The notes: generated by a model not told the origin, from the sequence alone. A stretch of 60,117 nt of DNA from an uncultured Verrucomicrobiota bacterium (GCA_937873455.1 CALMYG010000177.1:1-60117); one strand, 5' to 3'; numbered from the stretch's first letter, positions 41,923 to 52,952 are shown. Made by a program: numbers and translations.

Positions 41923-44900
41923 TTATTCCTCGCGCACTATGCGGATGAATCCGCGTTCCGATTCCAAAGGAGGAGTTCCGGTCCAAGCCGGATAAATCAA
42001 GTACTGCAAGGTCGTCCACGCTGAAGGTGTGAGTTCATGGCTGTGTTGGAGCAGATAAACGCCTTCCGGTCCGGCTTCCCACACCACGACGATGTCCTGA
42101 CCCTGCATCCGCGCGGATTGAATGCCCGGTTGCGCACCGGGCGCAAGCGCCAGCGGCATGAGGCCGAGGGGACCTGGGGCCACCCCGAAATATACGGTGC
42201 CGGGACTGCCGGCTCCGCCGCCGCCATATCCCGGTCCGCCCGAGACGGTCACACGGTTCGTGGCGAAGGAAAGGGCGTTCACATAGATCGCGATGCGACC
42301 ACCGCCGCCGCCGACTTCGTTGCCGCCGCCGTCGGCTTCGATCATTCCGTCGCCGCTTAGTGAGTTGGCCGATATCTTGATTGAACCGCCGGACCCGCCG
42401 CCGGAGCTCCAGCCGGAACCCGTCTGACCGTCGGCAACGATCCGGCCATCGTTCGTGATACCGCCCGCGATGACCAAGGTGATGCGTCCGCCACCATTGC
42501 CACCCGGAACCACGGCATCGCCGCGGCTTGAACCACCGGAGCCAAGGAGGACCGGATTGGTGACCGAGCCGTAGGTCGGGTTCGCCACGCCGGCACTCCA
42601 CGCGCCACCCAAGCCGCCGTGACTGCCGCCGGCGAACACGGTCGAGCCGGGTGTGCCGTTGGTCGTCTCGCCGGTATTTGCCACATTCCCGTCACGCTGA
42701 CCGCCCCGGTAACCGCGCGCGCTCACATCAATCGCGCTATTCGTGCCGATGAACAGAGACTGTGCCTCGATGCGCAGACCGGGCTCCAAACCGACGGGAT
42801 GCGTGATAACAGAATTGCTGGTAATCTGCACCGTCCCCATTACGGTGAGTGGCTCGACAAGTTGAACTCTCGCTCCATTCCTAACGATCACGTTGTCGAA
42901 GACTACATTCGTCGGCATCGGGGTCGAGTCGGTCGGCGTAGCGAGGCCGTAGCCGTCCACGATCAAATCGCCATTGGTTTGAGTATTCGAAACCAAGAGC
43001 ACGGTGCCATTCCCGCCCTGAGACCCGCTATAGCCGGAACCACCGGTCGTTGAAATGTTGGTCACCCCAAAAACAAGATTCGTATAGAAGATCGCAATAC
43101 GTCCGCCGCCACCCCCGACCTCGTTGCCGCCGCCGTTGGCCTGAATGCGCCCGGATCCGTCAAGCATGCCGACGCGAAGCAACACCGAACCACCGGACCC
43201 GCCGCCGGAACTCCAAGACGAACCGGCCTGGCCATTGGCCAGCACGAAGCCGTCAAGGGTCAACGAATCCCTCACGTCCAGCGTGATGCGACCGCCGCCG
43301 TTGCCGCCGGGTACCAGGGCGTCACCGCGACTTGAACCCCCGGAACCGAGCCAAACCGGTTCGGCGGGAACGCCGTAAATTGGATTCGGCACGCCGCTAT
43401 TGAATCTCCCGCCCAACCCGCCATAACTTCCGCCCGCGAACACCGAGGAACCGGTCACCGACCCGGCCGTCTCGCCCGCGTTGTTGGTGAACCCGGCGCG
43501 CTGGCCGCCGCGATACCCCTTAGCGCTCACATCAAAGGCCGACGTGGAATCGACGATGACATTCGCCGACGTGACCACGAGTCCGGGCAGGAAACCGCGC
43601 GTGTGGCTCACCCGGCTGCTGGCAAGCAGACTGATGGTATCGGTCGCCACGACCGGCACATCGGCGAGCACACGGGCGCGGTTGCGGAAGACGATCTGGT
43701 CGAAGACGTACCCCGGCGGCAGCGGCGTGGAGTCTTCCGGCGTGGTGATGTCGGCGCCATCGATGACCAGCGTGCCCAGCGCCTGTGAAGGCGTTTTCAG
43801 GAAGACCGTTCCGTGGCCGCTATCGGCGGCGGTTCCGTCCCCGCCGCGTGCCTGGATATTCGATGAAGCCACGCCCAAGGCCGTGTAGTACAACGCGACA
43901 CGGCCACCGGCGCCCGCGACTTCGCCGACCCCGCCATTGGCGCGAAGGATGCCATCGCCTTCCACCGCCGACGCGGAAATCAGGATCGAACCGCCGGCTC
44001 CGCTTCCGGAATTCCAGCCCAAGCCGTTGGCGCCGCCGGCGGAAATGACCCCGTGAACCGTCACGGTCTCCGCGACCAATCGAATCCGCCCGCCGCCGTT
44101 GGCGCCCGCCACAACCGAATCCCCGCGGCTTCCGCCACCCGCGCCCAAATTGTCAGGGGTGGTGATGCTGCCGTAGATGGGTCCGGCCACGGAATTGTTC
44201 CACTGGCCGCCGATACCGCCATGACTTCCGCCAGCTTGTACTGCGGATCCAAACGCATTGTCCAGAGTTCGGGCCTCGTTGAAAGGATTGCCCGGTTGTT
44301 GCCCGCCGAGGTAGCCACGCCCATCTACATTAAGGGCGCTGTTGCTGGCCACGAAGACCTGACCGGCAACGATATCCAGCCCGGGCAGGTAATTGGTCTT
44401 CGACGTGTAATGCGTGACTACGCTGTTTTCGGTGACCAGAAACGCCTGGTTCACGATCAGCCGGTCACTGGTCACCAGCCACGCGCCGCGCCGCAGGATG
44501 ACGTTGTCGAACCGGTATTCCGCGGCGTAGACGTCGCCGATCGCCGCGACGGTTAGCAGGTTCGTCGGACCGCTTACCGCGACGGTGATTGTTGACTGGG
44601 TGTTGTCCACGATTGCAAAACCGATGGACGAATTGACGTTCGGCCGCAGTGTCAATCCGACCAGGCCGCCCGGCAGCACATTCACCGCTCCGTCAAGGGT
44701 CAGTGTATTCGTGGTCAGCGCCACACTGCGGCCGAGGCCGATCGGGGTCAGCGGGCTCCAAAGTTGGGCGGTTGCGTTGGTCGTTGTCGCGTCAAGAATC
44801 AGGTCGCCAATCGCCTGGGTACTCTGCCGCATAAGGACGGACCCGGAACTGCCGTGTCGGATATTTCCCCTGAATCCGGACGCAGTGATGTTGCGCACGC

Positions 44901-47900
44901 CGTTGAAATCGTTGGATCCGAGGCCGAGCAGATCGTATTCGACGAGGATGCGCCCGCCGCCGCCGCCCACTTCATTACCGCCGCCGTTGGCGGTAACCGA
45001 ACCGGTTCCCAGGAATAGCGGCGTGCTGATTTTGATCGAACCACCCGCGCCGCCGCCGGACTGCCAGCCGCCCGCCGCACCGCCGTTGGCCCGAATTGAT
45101 CCATGCACCGTGACGCTGTTAGAGGCCACAATCGTGATCCGACCGCCACCGTTCGCGCCGGGGATAACGGAATCCCCGCGACTGCCGCCACCCGCGCCGA
45201 GATGGATCGGATCGTACGGCGAGCCGTACACGAGATTGTTACCGAGCCCGGAGAAATTTCCGCCAAGCCCGCCGTGGCTGCCGCCCACCCGGTTCTCCGC
45301 TCCCGTTTGACCGCCCAACGTCTCGCCCGGATTCTGGTTGTTACCATCGCGATACCCGCCACGGTAGCCGCGTCCGGTAACGTCAATGGCGCTGGTCGCA
45401 TCAATGACCACGCGGTTGGCGGTGATGTGCAGCCCGTTGGTTTGCGCGGTCGAGTGGGTCAGCACCGCGCCGGTTTGAATCTCCAGCGAATCGCGGACCA
45501 CGATGGGATCGTCCACCACCACGCGGGCGTTGTTGCGCAGAATGATGTGGTCGAAGGTCACGCCGACCGGAATCGGCAATCCGTTGAACGGTCCGACCAC
45601 GCCCAAGCCGTCGATCATCAAGGTCCCGTTGTTGTCTTCAGGTCCTTTCAGGAACACCGTTCCGTTTCCGCCATCGGCCTGGGTTCCATCGAACCCGACG
45701 GCCCGGATCAGCGAGGTATCCTTGGTGGAGATGTCCGTGTGCTGCACGGAGACCCGCCCGCCGCCGCCGCCCACCTCGTTGCCGCCGCCGTTGGCGGTGA
45801 CCAGTCCGAGGCCGGACAAGGTGCGGGTGACGAGGAAGATAGAGCCGCCGGAACCGCCGCCGGACTGCCAGCCATTGCCGGTATTTCCATCGGCTCGTAT
45901 CGAACCGTCCGCCGCGATGTTGATGGCCGAGATACGGATGCGCCCGCCGCCATTGCCGCCAGCCACGACAGAATCGCCTCGGCTGCCGCCGCCGGAACCG
46001 AGTTCGGTTGGTTGCTGGAGGTTTCCGTACAGCGGACCGGGTATGCTTCCCGAAAAGAGGCCACCGATGCCGCCATGGCTGCCACCTGCTTGTGCGGTAG
46101 AACCGAACGCCTGGTTGGTCGTGCGGCCCTCATTAAACGGATTGCCGGGTTGCTGGCCGCCGAGGTACCCGCGCCCGGTGACGTTAATCGACGCGTTGGA
46201 GGTCATCGACAGCGACCACAGGGTGAGGTGGAAGGACGGCTCGTTGCTCGCCGTGGCGGAAGCATGGGAGATGCGGGAGGTGCCGAGCAATTCAACGTTG
46301 TGGAATGTGTGCGCCCCTTCAATCGTCACCACGGCGTTGGATATCCGCAGGTTGACGTTATCCAGCGAGAAGTCCGATGCGCTGATGTTGGTGGACGCAT
46401 TCACATGAACCCAGACCGTTCCGGCATTAAAGGTCGCGACCTGGTCCGCGTTGGTCGGGGCGATTTCCCGGTTGCCGGCCAGGTCCACGCCCACCGAGTA
46501 GAACTCGTAGAAGCCGTCGCCGCCCATCCGGGTCGAATCGAACACGACCGTCCCGTTCGTCCCGCTCTGCGGGAAGAAACGGCCGAGGATATTGGTGCCG
46601 GAAGTCTCGGTGTACAGGTTGTAGGTTCCAATGCCGTTACGCCGGAAATAAATTTGCACATAGGCCAGGTCGTCCAGCCCTTCGGTAACCGTGTAGCTCA
46701 GCAGATTGCTGACGCTTGATCCCGGAGCGGACGCCGCGGTGATGATGGTCGCCGGCGGCGTAATGTCGGCGCCGGTTAAAACGATTTGCACCGGCGTGGA
46801 GGTGCGCTCGTTGCCGGCCGCATCGCGGGCGAATGCCGTCAGGTACACATCGGGAATCAACGCGCCCGGCGGAATGATAAACGAGAATGTGTTCGTCGCT
46901 GACACCGGGAACGGATTGGTTTGCACACCGCTGGACGACAACGCGCCGGCCGCCGTGTACCGAACCTCGCCCACCCCCACTGCGTCGCTCGAGGCAACCA
47001 CCACGGTCACGGTGCTACCTTCATTAAACGACTGTCCATTGGTCGGGGATAGGATCGAAACCGCCGGAGCGGTGAGATCGGCCACCGTGACGTTGAGCGA
47101 CTGGGTTGCAGACACCATGCCTCCCACATCGACCGCCCAAGCGCGGAAGGTGATGGCGCCGCCCAGCGCCGCGCCTGGCGGTACGGTGGGATTGAAGGAC
47201 CGTGTCGTGTTTGGGGTCACCGCGAACACTTGCTCATTAGACGAAACCAATTCTCCCGTGGAGGTGAGAATCACCCGCGTCACCCCGCCGGTTGGATCGA
47301 CCGCCTGCACACTGACGGAAAGTGTCTGTCCACGTTCAACCAACGTGCCCGGCGGCGGATTGACAAACGAGACCACCGGCGGCGGATTCAACCCGAAGGT
47401 CACGCCGACGGAGACCGTCTTCGGCGGTAAGCCGCCGACGCCGACCGAGAAATTCGCGGACCCGTCGGCGAGGGCGGTTATGACGCCGGCGCCGTTGACC
47501 GTAGCCACGGACGGGTTTTGCGCGCCGTAAGAAATGCCGCTGAACAAGGGTGCGCTGGTTCCGTTGCTGTACTGGCCGGTGACGGAGATTTGGGTCGTGT
47601 CACCAGGGAAGGCCAGAAGCGGTTTCGAGACATGTACCGTGAAGTTGGTTAACACGATAATATCCACGGTGATCGCCGCCTGCGCGGTATTGGTCTTAAA
47701 CGTCGCGGTCAAGGTGGCATTGCCGTTGTTTTGCGCGACCAAACGACCGGCCTGGTTGACCGACGCCACCGACGATGCGCTTGAAGAGAAACTCGACCGC
47801 GAGGTCACATTCGATGTGCCTCCCCCGGCGAGTTGCGCGGTGACGACAAAGTCCTGGAATTGACCGGCGGCGGTGAAGGTACGGTTATTGGGCGTGATAA

Positions 47901-50781
47901 TCAAATTCGTCACCGCCGGTGGCGTCGGCACCGTGACGAAAGTGGGCGCACTGTTGGAGGGCGAGGTCGGGGCGTGAAATGCGGTCAGGCGAAGCCCATC
48001 CCCGCCATTCGCGCTAATGTTACCGGTAAATAGTCCATTCGTGCCAACGACGATATTCTGCACGAACCCCTGATTGGTGTTGACGATGGTCACAGTCGCG
48101 CCGGGAATGCTGTTTCCCGTCACCGTGGTTGTGCCGGTATCCGGGTCGGTCAGATTCGATACCACCGGCGCGGGCGGCGGCGGGCCGGGCGGGGCAGAGA
48201 CGACAGAAAATGCGAGACGGGATTCCGGCACGCCCGGATTGTTGGCGCGCCCGAGCCGATTGCTGGCCAGTAGGATGATTTCATAAGTGCCGGTGGAAAG
48301 TCCGGCGGTGCTGAACAGGAACGGCTGGGTGCCCGATGCGATGGGATTGGTCAGGCTACCCAGGAAAAACTGCACCGAGGCGATGCCGGCGGGATCCTCC
48401 GCGCGCCCGCTGATCGCGAATACCGATCCAGTCAGAAATTGCCCGCCCGAGGCGATCGCATCAAAGAAAACAACCGGCTCGTTGACATTGGTCACGAGAT
48501 TAAACACGAAATCATCGGAGCCCGTCTGGGCCAAACCATCCACCGCCACGGCGGTGACGGTGTGGGCTCCGGCAGGCAAGGCCAGGGTGCCCAGCGTGGT
48601 TTGGAACGGTGGAACAAACACGGTCGCGAAATTATGATTCGTTCCGTTCAGGTAATACTCCACCCGCTGTACGCCACCGCTCACCGCGACAGGCGATATG
48701 GTGACGGCAATGCCCTGAAACACGGCATTGGTCGGGTCGGGCGGTAACAGGATGACCGGCGGATCGGCATTGAGCGCCAAGGTGCCGGCCAGCGTCGTCT
48801 CCGCAACATTGCCGGCGCGGTCAAAGGCCACCGCTTTGAAGAGATACGTTCGCCCCGGGGTAAGTCCGCTGGAGTCCACGGTGAAGATCGCCGGAATATC
48901 CGCGCCGCTGAATATCGTCTTCTGGTCCGTGAATTCGAACAGCGCCCCGGGGGTATCGAGATCACGGATATACAATTCGACGCGTTCAGGTCCGCTGCCC
49001 TGGTCGGAGACATGCACATTCAACACGATCAACTGGCCTGGCAACACGGCATTGGGCAGCACCGGCGGCATGATCAACATACTGAGCTGCGGAGGATCTT
49101 CGTCGTCGTAGATCGACGTGGTGCGAAAATTGCTGGACCAGGCATTAAATAGACCCGCGCCCTGTTGATCGGCTATTTCCTGAGTCAAGGCCACGCGCAG
49201 CTCCGTGTTCTGCGGCATGATCGAACTGACACCGTCAAAGTATTGCCAGATCGCCACGGTGCGCCCGAGAACGGTGTCATAGCGGTATTGACCCGGCAAC
49301 GGATTCCCGGATGGATCCAAGACCTGAAACGTTGTGTCAGTGATCGTAGAGGTCTGCATCAGCTCGCTAAAGAACGCGACAACCGGTTGTTGTGGATTGA
49401 CGCCCACGGTATTGTTGAGCGGCAGAACATTAACCGTGGGGCGACCGTCGGAGGCTTCACGCGACGGCGGGAATTGCCCGGTCAGGCAACCGCGCAGACC
49501 CGCGCTGACCCGCAAGGTAATGTTTTGATCGGACACACCAAGGCATGAGGTGATGGGGCCCGTGCGGAGGGGATTGACCAGGAACGTTTGGGCGACGGTC
49601 TGGCCGGGCAGGATGTGCCCGAGTGAACGCGCGACCGGACCCGGCGCGTTGCTGCATCCGGTGGAAACGCCGTTGGAATCCACCCCGCAGATCACGAATT
49701 CCGCATCCGCCCCCACGTCAAAATCAAGGCTGGAATAGAGTGCCGGGGTATTGCCGATATTCTGGATGCGAATGGTCAGATCGTAGGGCACGTTCGCGAT
49801 GACATAATCCGGATGCACCACGGAGACAAGAAAGTCGGGCGGACCTTTCACGTCCACGGTAGAGACGGCGCCGCCGTTAAACGGGAGGGGCTCATCGATA
49901 TCAGGACCGGTAATAAATCCGCCGAAATCCAGTTGAACCCGCCGAATGCCGATTTCGTCACCGCGAATAATGAACTCGCGTTCTTTTTGACCAGGGACAT
50001 CGCCGTCGCCGGGCAGGATGGCATCGAAACTCACCAGACCATCGGCGGGAAGGGTATGGCTCAAGCCTCCATCGGGAAAGGACAACAGGGCGGTCACGTC
50101 GGATAACGTAAAAATGCCCGACATGTTCATCAGTAACAGGCGCACACTGAAGAATTCCTTCAGGGTTTTGATGCGCCCCTCGATGATAATCACGCCGGGA
50201 ATACGCGGCGGCGTAATACCCGGCGGAGACGGAGGCGTAAGTTCAAAGACGATGACCTCGGTATCGCGAATCGTAGACGAACTCCGGCCCGACCCCGGGT
50301 CGGATTGAGGACGAATGGTCTCAAAACCCATCGGTTCCTGGCGTCCCGACACAATCGGCACATCAATGCGTACCGGCTCCCCGCCGATGGTGAGCACAAT
50401 GGCAAATTGCGATACGTTGAAATTCGCAGGGTCATCGAGTTGAATGACGCCGGCGTTTACCAGTTCTTCGACCCGTTGCGGGGGCAGCGGCTCGGTGCGG
50501 ACCTGGGCGACTACGATCTGCTGCAACGAAAGCTGGGTGATGCGCAGGGTCTGGCTGACCTGATTCGACCGTGCATCCGTCGCGGTCACGGTAATTTCAT
50601 TGCGGGTATTCGCGGACAGGGGAAGGTTCATGTCGAAATTCCCCCCGGCATCGGGAAGGGTTTGCGAGGCCGAGCCGCCGGGCCCGCTGACGCGCACGGT
50701 AATTGCGGCCTCGGTGGTGGCGACCAACGCCCAACCGACCAGCAAGGCCCCAAACGCCCATCCGTTACGTTTCGTATTCAT
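41923..50781 (-). CDS. Giant exported protein with Ig-like and glycine-rich repeats
   Basis: 2952 residues. A signal peptide is followed (about 20-950) by several Ig/fibronectin-like and CARDB-like beta domains and at about 955-1045 a Big2-like domain (LIITPNNRTFTAAGQFQDF). From about 1440 to 2850 five copies of a 265-350-residue unit follow. Each has a beta-strand part (RVVVDDPIVVRDSLEI), GRGYRGGQ, GGSHGGLGG, GGGSRGDSVVPGGNGGGRI, GGGSGGSI and NEVGGGGGR. The C-terminus (GVYLLQHSHEL...SERGFIRIV) is of the kind common in verrucomicrobial exoproteins. An adhesin or surface-fibre role is inferred. GGAG precedes the ATG, which overlaps the upstream stop (TGATG). Confidence 0.85.
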   Translation of the reverse strand: MNTKRNGWAFGALLVGWALVATTEAAITVRVSGPGGSASQTLPDAGGNFDMNLPLSANTRNEITVTATDARSNQVSQTLRITQLSLQQIVVAQVRTEPLPPQRVEELVNAGVIQLDDPANFNVSQFAIVLTIGGEPVRIDVPIVSGRQEPMGFETIRPQSDPGSGRSSSTIRDTEVIVFELTPPSPPGITPPRIPGVIIIEGRIKTLKEFFSVRLLLMNMSGIFTLSDVTALLSFPDGGLSHTLPADGLVSFDAILPGDGDVPGQKEREFIIRGDEIGIRRVQLDFGGFITGPDIDEPLPFNGGAVSTVDVKGPPDFLVSVVHPDYVIANVPYDLTIRIQNIGNTPALYSSLDFDVGADAEFVICGVDSNGVSTGCSNAPGPVARSLGHILPGQTVAQTFLVNPLRTGPITSCLGVSDQNITLRVSAGLRGCLTGQFPPSREASDGRPTVNVLPLNNTVGVNPQQPVVAFFSELMQTSTITDTTFQVLDPSGNPLPGQYRYDTVLGRTVAIWQYFDGVSSIMPQNTELRVALTQEIADQQGAGLFNAWSSNFRTTSIYDDEDPPQLSMLIMPPVLPNAVLPGQLIVLNVHVSDQGSGPERVELYIRDLDTPGALFEFTDQKTIFSGADIPAIFTVDSSGLTPGRTYLFKAVAFDRAGNVAETTLAGTLALNADPPVILLPPDPTNAVFQGIAVTISPVAVSGGVQRVEYYLNGTNHNFATVFVPPFQTTLGTLALPAGAHTVTAVAVDGLAQTGSDDFVFNLVTNVNEPVVFFDAIASGGQFLTGSVFAISGRAEDPAGIASVQFFLGSLTNPIASGTQPFLFSTAGLSTGTYEIILLASNRLGRANNPGVPESRLAFSVVSAPPGPPPPAPVVSNLTDPDTGTTTVTGNSIPGATVTIVNTNQGFVQNIVVGTNGLFTGNISANGGDGLRLTAFHAPTSPSNSAPTFVTVPTPPAVTNLIITPNNRTFTAAGQFQDFVVTAQLAGGGTSNVTSRSSFSSSASSVASVNQAGRLVAQNNGNATLTATFKTNTAQAAITVDIIVLTNFTVHVSKPLLAFPGDTTQISVTGQYSNGTSAPLFSGISYGAQNPSVATVNGAGVITALADGSANFSVGVGGLPPKTVSVGVTFGLNPPPVVSFVNPPPGTLVERGQTLSVSVQAVDPTGGVTRVILTSTGELVSSNEQVFAVTPNTTRSFNPTVPPGAALGGAITFRAWAVDVGGMVSATQSLNVTVADLTAPAVSILSPTNGQSFNEGSTVTVVVASSDAVGVGEVRYTAAGALSSSGVQTNPFPVSATNTFSFIIPPGALIPDVYLTAFARDAAGNERTSTPVQIVLTGADITPPATIITAASAPGSSVSNLLSYTVTEGLDDLAYVQIYFRRNGIGTYNLYTETSGTNILGRFFPQSGTNGTVVFDSTRMGGDGFYEFYSVGVDLAGNREIAPTNADQVATFNAGTVWVHVNASTNISASDFSLDNVNLRISNAVVTIEGAHTFHNVELLGTSRISHASATASNEPSFHLTLWSLSMTSNASINVTGRGYLGGQQPGNPFNEGRTTNQAFGSTAQAGGSHGGIGGLFSGSIPGPLYGNLQQPTELGSGGGSRGDSVVAGGNGGGRIRISAINIAADGSIRADGNTGNGWQSGGGSGGSIFLVTRTLSGLGLVTANGGGNEVGGGGGRVSVQHTDISTKDTSLIRAVGFDGTQADGGNGTVFLKGPEDNNGTLMIDGLGVVGPFNGLPIPVGVTFDHIILRNNARVVVDDPIVVRDSLEIQTGAVLTHSTAQTNGLHITANRVVIDATSAIDVTGRGYRGGYRDGNNQNPGETLGGQTGAENRVGGSHGGLGGNFSGLGNNLVYGSPYDPIHLGAGGGSRGDSVIPGANGGGRITIVASNSVTVHGSIRANGGAAGGWQSGGGAGGSIKISTPLFLGTGSVTANGGGNEVGGGGGRILVEYDLLGLGSNDFNGVRNITASGFRGNIRHGSSGSVLMRQSTQAIGDLILDATTTNATAQLWSPLTPIGLGRSVALTTNTLTLDGAVNVLPGGLVGLTLRPNVNSSIGFAIVDNTQSTITVAVSGPTNLLTVAAIGDVYAAEYRFDNVILRRGAWLVTSDRLIVNQAFLVTENSVVTHYTSKTNYLPGLDIVAGQVFVASNSALNVDGRGYLGGQQPGNPFNEARTLDNAFGSAVQAGGSHGGIGGQWNNSVAGPIYGSITTPDNLGAGGGSRGDSVVAGANGGGRIRLVAETVTVHGVISAGGANGLGWNSGSGAGGSILISASAVEGDGILRANGGVGEVAGAGGRVALYYTALGVASSNIQARGGDGTAADSGHGTVFLKTPSQALGTLVIDGADITTPEDSTPLPPGYVFDQIVFRNRARVLADVPVVATDTISLLASSRVSHTRGFLPGLVVTSANVIVDSTSAFDVSAKGYRGGQRAGFTNNAGETAGSVTGSSVFAGGSYGGLGGRFNSGVPNPIYGVPAEPVWLGSGGSSRGDALVPGGNGGGRITLDVRDSLTLDGFVLANGQAGSSWSSGGGSGGSVLLRVGMLDGSGRIQANGGGNEVGGGGGRIAIFYTNLVFGVTNISTTGGSGYSGSQGGNGTVLLVSNTQTNGDLIVDGYGLATPTDSTPMPTNVVFDNVIVRNGARVQLVEPLTVMGTVQITSNSVITHPVGLEPGLRIEAQSLFIGTNSAIDVSARGYRGGQRDGNVANTGETTNGTPGSTVFAGGSHGGLGGAWSAGVANPTYGSVTNPVLLGSGGSSRGDAVVPGGNGGGRITLVIAGGITNDGRIVADGQTGSGWSSGGGSGGSIKISANSLSGDGMIEADGGGNEVGGGGGRIAIYVNALSFATNRVTVSGGPGYGGGGAGSPGTVYFGVAPGPLGLMPLALAPGAQPGIQSARMQGQDIVVVWEAGPEGVYLLQHSHELTPSAWTTLQYLIYPAWTGTPPLESERGFIRIVREE
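42240..46460 (-). repeat. Five glycine-rich repeats within the giant exoprotein gene
   Basis: The encoded GGS[HY]GG[IL]GG block recurs at about 46080, 45280, 44225, 43430 and 42615. Spacing is near 800 bases in three intervals and about 1055 bases in the one between 45280 and 44225, where an extra beta-rich segment is inserted. Units are similar but not identical, so the duplications are old. A local rise in G+C and in CCG/CCA runs marks the region. Confidence 0.8.
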
Positions 50782-52952
50782 CAAAACTCCACCACCGCTT
50801 TGGTGTGTCCCAGCCGACGCGTGGAACCGCCCGCCCCGATTGGAATGCCGGTGATGATGCGACTTTCACCCCGGTGCTCGATCACCAGGTCCACGCTCTC
50901 ATCGGCTCCCGCCCCCGCCCATAGATCCATGATAGTGATCAAACCATTTTCCGCCGCAGGCACATAGGCCGGACTCACCCCCAGCGGGGTATGCACAAAC
51001 ACGCGGGTGTTGCCGGAAAGCGCGCGGATGTTTTCGATCTCCAGCGTGAGGCCCAAGCCCAGCCGGAGTATGGTTCCGTTATCCAGCGCCACCACCAGGC
51101 TGCGCTGGTCGGGAGTCAATTCGATATCGCTGGGTCGGGTCAGCCCGCCGACCAACCGGATGGGATGGATCGATCCGGGCGGCAACCACCACACTCCGCC
51201 CTCTTCCACCGCGCCGGAGGGTCCGTAATCCGAGAAATAGACATTGCCATGATCGTCCACGGCCAACCCGCGCGGCACGATGCTGGCCGTCTTCGGCCCG
51301 ATCAGGGTGAGCTTCCGGTTTACCTCGGCGGCGGGGACCTCCACCCGCACCAACGTGATGCCTGAAGCCTCCGGACGGTCGTCGTCGATGATCCAATGCA
51401 CCGTGGAAGCGCGCTCGCCGATCATGGCATTGCTTACATTGATCAGGGTGAGCTGCACGCTTTCGTCCGGCTCCGTGTCTAAGTCGTCTATGACCACCAG
51501 GTCAAATTCCGCCTCCAGCTCGCCAGCCGGCACGATCAATTGCTCCAGCGGCGGGGCGAGGTAATCAACGCCGGGGGTAGCTGTGCCGTCGAAACGAAGC
51601 TCGAAAAGGACATCCTGCGCCGACCGCGCGCTCAGCCGCACGGTGATCGTAACCGATGCGTATTCGGGACCGGAGGAACGATCCGCCGCAAACTCGAGCG
51701 AAGGTAAGGCGGCGTCATCATCCACAATCGTCAACTCAAACCGGTCAGCGCCGGCAAGCACTCCGCCACGCGGATGAGCGATGGTCAATACGACATTTTC
51801 ATCCGATTCGCGCAGGTCATCATCCACCACGGTGAAGGTAAAGATTTTTTCCGTTTCTCCGGGCAGGAATATCAGGGTGCCCGAGCGCGGGCCGGCGACC
51901 ACACCGGATGAACCTCCGATTCCGGGAATATCCACAACGTAATCAATGCCATCCGGCTCCGCGCTGCCGCCAAGCGAAAAACGAACTTCGTTGGTGCGCT
52001 CAGAGGCCCTGACCAGGCGCACCGGCACGACCACCGGCGTCGGGTTGGCTTCGCTTCTTGAAGCACTGGTTACATCCAGATAGGCCGCCGTCCGATCCTC
52101 ATCTACGATGGTTACGGTGTAGCGGACAGGCGGGCGTGGCTGGGCGTTGACGATGTTCGTAATGGCAAAGGTGATGGTCTTGTCGTTTTCCTCCTTGTTG
52201 GAATAGACAATGGTGACCGGTATTTCCACGCGGGTCTGGCCGGCGGTGATAACGTGAATGCCCCCCGGCGGAATATAATCGGCGCCGGGAGTCGCGGTTT
52301 GCTCCACGACGGTGAGGGCAAACGAGACATCGGCGGTGAAGGCCGCGCTCAACACCACCGTCAAACGGAATACCCCGCCGCTTTCCGGAATAGACCCCGC
52401 CGTGCCGCTGAAGCCGATACGAGGGGTAGAGGTCAGGGCGACCGGCGCCACCGGGGGAGGAACGTTGGTGAAGACAATGACGTCGGGCGGAACTTCGTTG
52501 GTGGCAACAGGGGTCCAGTCCAGATCCGCATCGTCATCGTAGATGGCAAAAACCAATTGGCTGGCCACGCCGAGGGTTGCGCCGCCGGTCGGATCGCCGA
52601 GCACGGCCATAAAACGCTCGGTCGGCTCGATCAGGGAATCGTCGACCAATTCGAAGATCAGCAACTCATTCGTCACCCCGGCCTCGAACACCACCTGGGT
52701 CATCGGCGCGAGGTAATCCACACACGGCGCATCGACGAGGCCGCCTACAGCTTCAAGATCGACAAATGATACCGCCACCGTGATGTCCTGGGCTGACGGA
52801 GCATCCAGATGGACTTCCATGCCGATCACCCCGGCGCTTTCCTTGGCCCCGGCGAAGGTCTGGGGGAAAAAGACGTGTTGTCCGTACAGTGGTGTGGCGG
52901 CCATCCCGACCAGGATCGCCGACAACCCAACATATGACGTAAGGTTCTTCAT
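50781..52952 (-). CDS. Exported Calx-beta domain protein with NHL-like C-terminus
   Basis: 723 residues with a signal peptide (about 1-24) and four Calx-beta domains (roughly 25-130, 165-275, 280-375 and 385-490). Each has the DYxxPxxxVxxxAGxTxxxxxxxxxDDxxxEPxExxxxxL pattern, for example DYLAPMTQVVFEAG and DDSLIEPTERF. The last 200 residues have GLAVDDHGNVYFSDYG and TRPSDIELTPDQRSLVVALDNG, as in NHL/SMP-30 propellers. Calcium-binding adhesion or matrix roles are inferred. The ATG overlaps the upstream stop by four bases (ATGA). A start 12 codons upstream was rejected as it precedes the signal peptide. Confidence 0.88.
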   Translation of the reverse strand: MKNLTSYVGLSAILVGMAATPLYGQHVFFPQTFAGAKESAGVIGMEVHLDAPSAQDITVAVSFVDLEAVGGLVDAPCVDYLAPMTQVVFEAGVTNELLIFELVDDSLIEPTERFMAVLGDPTGGATLGVASQLVFAIYDDDADLDWTPVATNEVPPDVIVFTNVPPPVAPVALTSTPRIGFSGTAGSIPESGGVFRLTVVLSAAFTADVSFALTVVEQTATPGADYIPPGGIHVITAGQTRVEIPVTIVYSNKEENDKTITFAITNIVNAQPRPPVRYTVTIVDEDRTAAYLDVTSASRSEANPTPVVVPVRLVRASERTNEVRFSLGGSAEPDGIDYVVDIPGIGGSSGVVAGPRSGTLIFLPGETEKIFTFTVVDDDLRESDENVVLTIAHPRGGVLAGADRFELTIVDDDAALPSLEFAADRSSGPEYASVTITVRLSARSAQDVLFELRFDGTATPGVDYLAPPLEQLIVPAGELEAEFDLVVIDDLDTEPDESVQLTLINVSNAMIGERASTVHWIIDDDRPEASGITLVRVEVPAAEVNRKLTLIGPKTASIVPRGLAVDDHGNVYFSDYGPSGAVEEGGVWWLPPGSIHPIRLVGGLTRPSDIELTPDQRSLVVALDNGTILRLGLGLTLEIENIRALSGNTRVFVHTPLGVSPAYVPAAENGLITIMDLWAGAGADESVDLVIEHRGESRIITGIPIGAGGSTRRLGHTKAVVEF

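Noticed and set aside
42240..46460. Regular spaced repeats considered as a CRISPR array
   Set aside because: The units are about 800 bases or longer, diverged and in frame within one gene; there are no short identical repeats with unique spacers.
45103..46719. 538-codon plus-strand open frame within the giant repeat gene
   Set aside because: It is the complement of the glycine-rich repeats and repeats with the same period; no independent signal.
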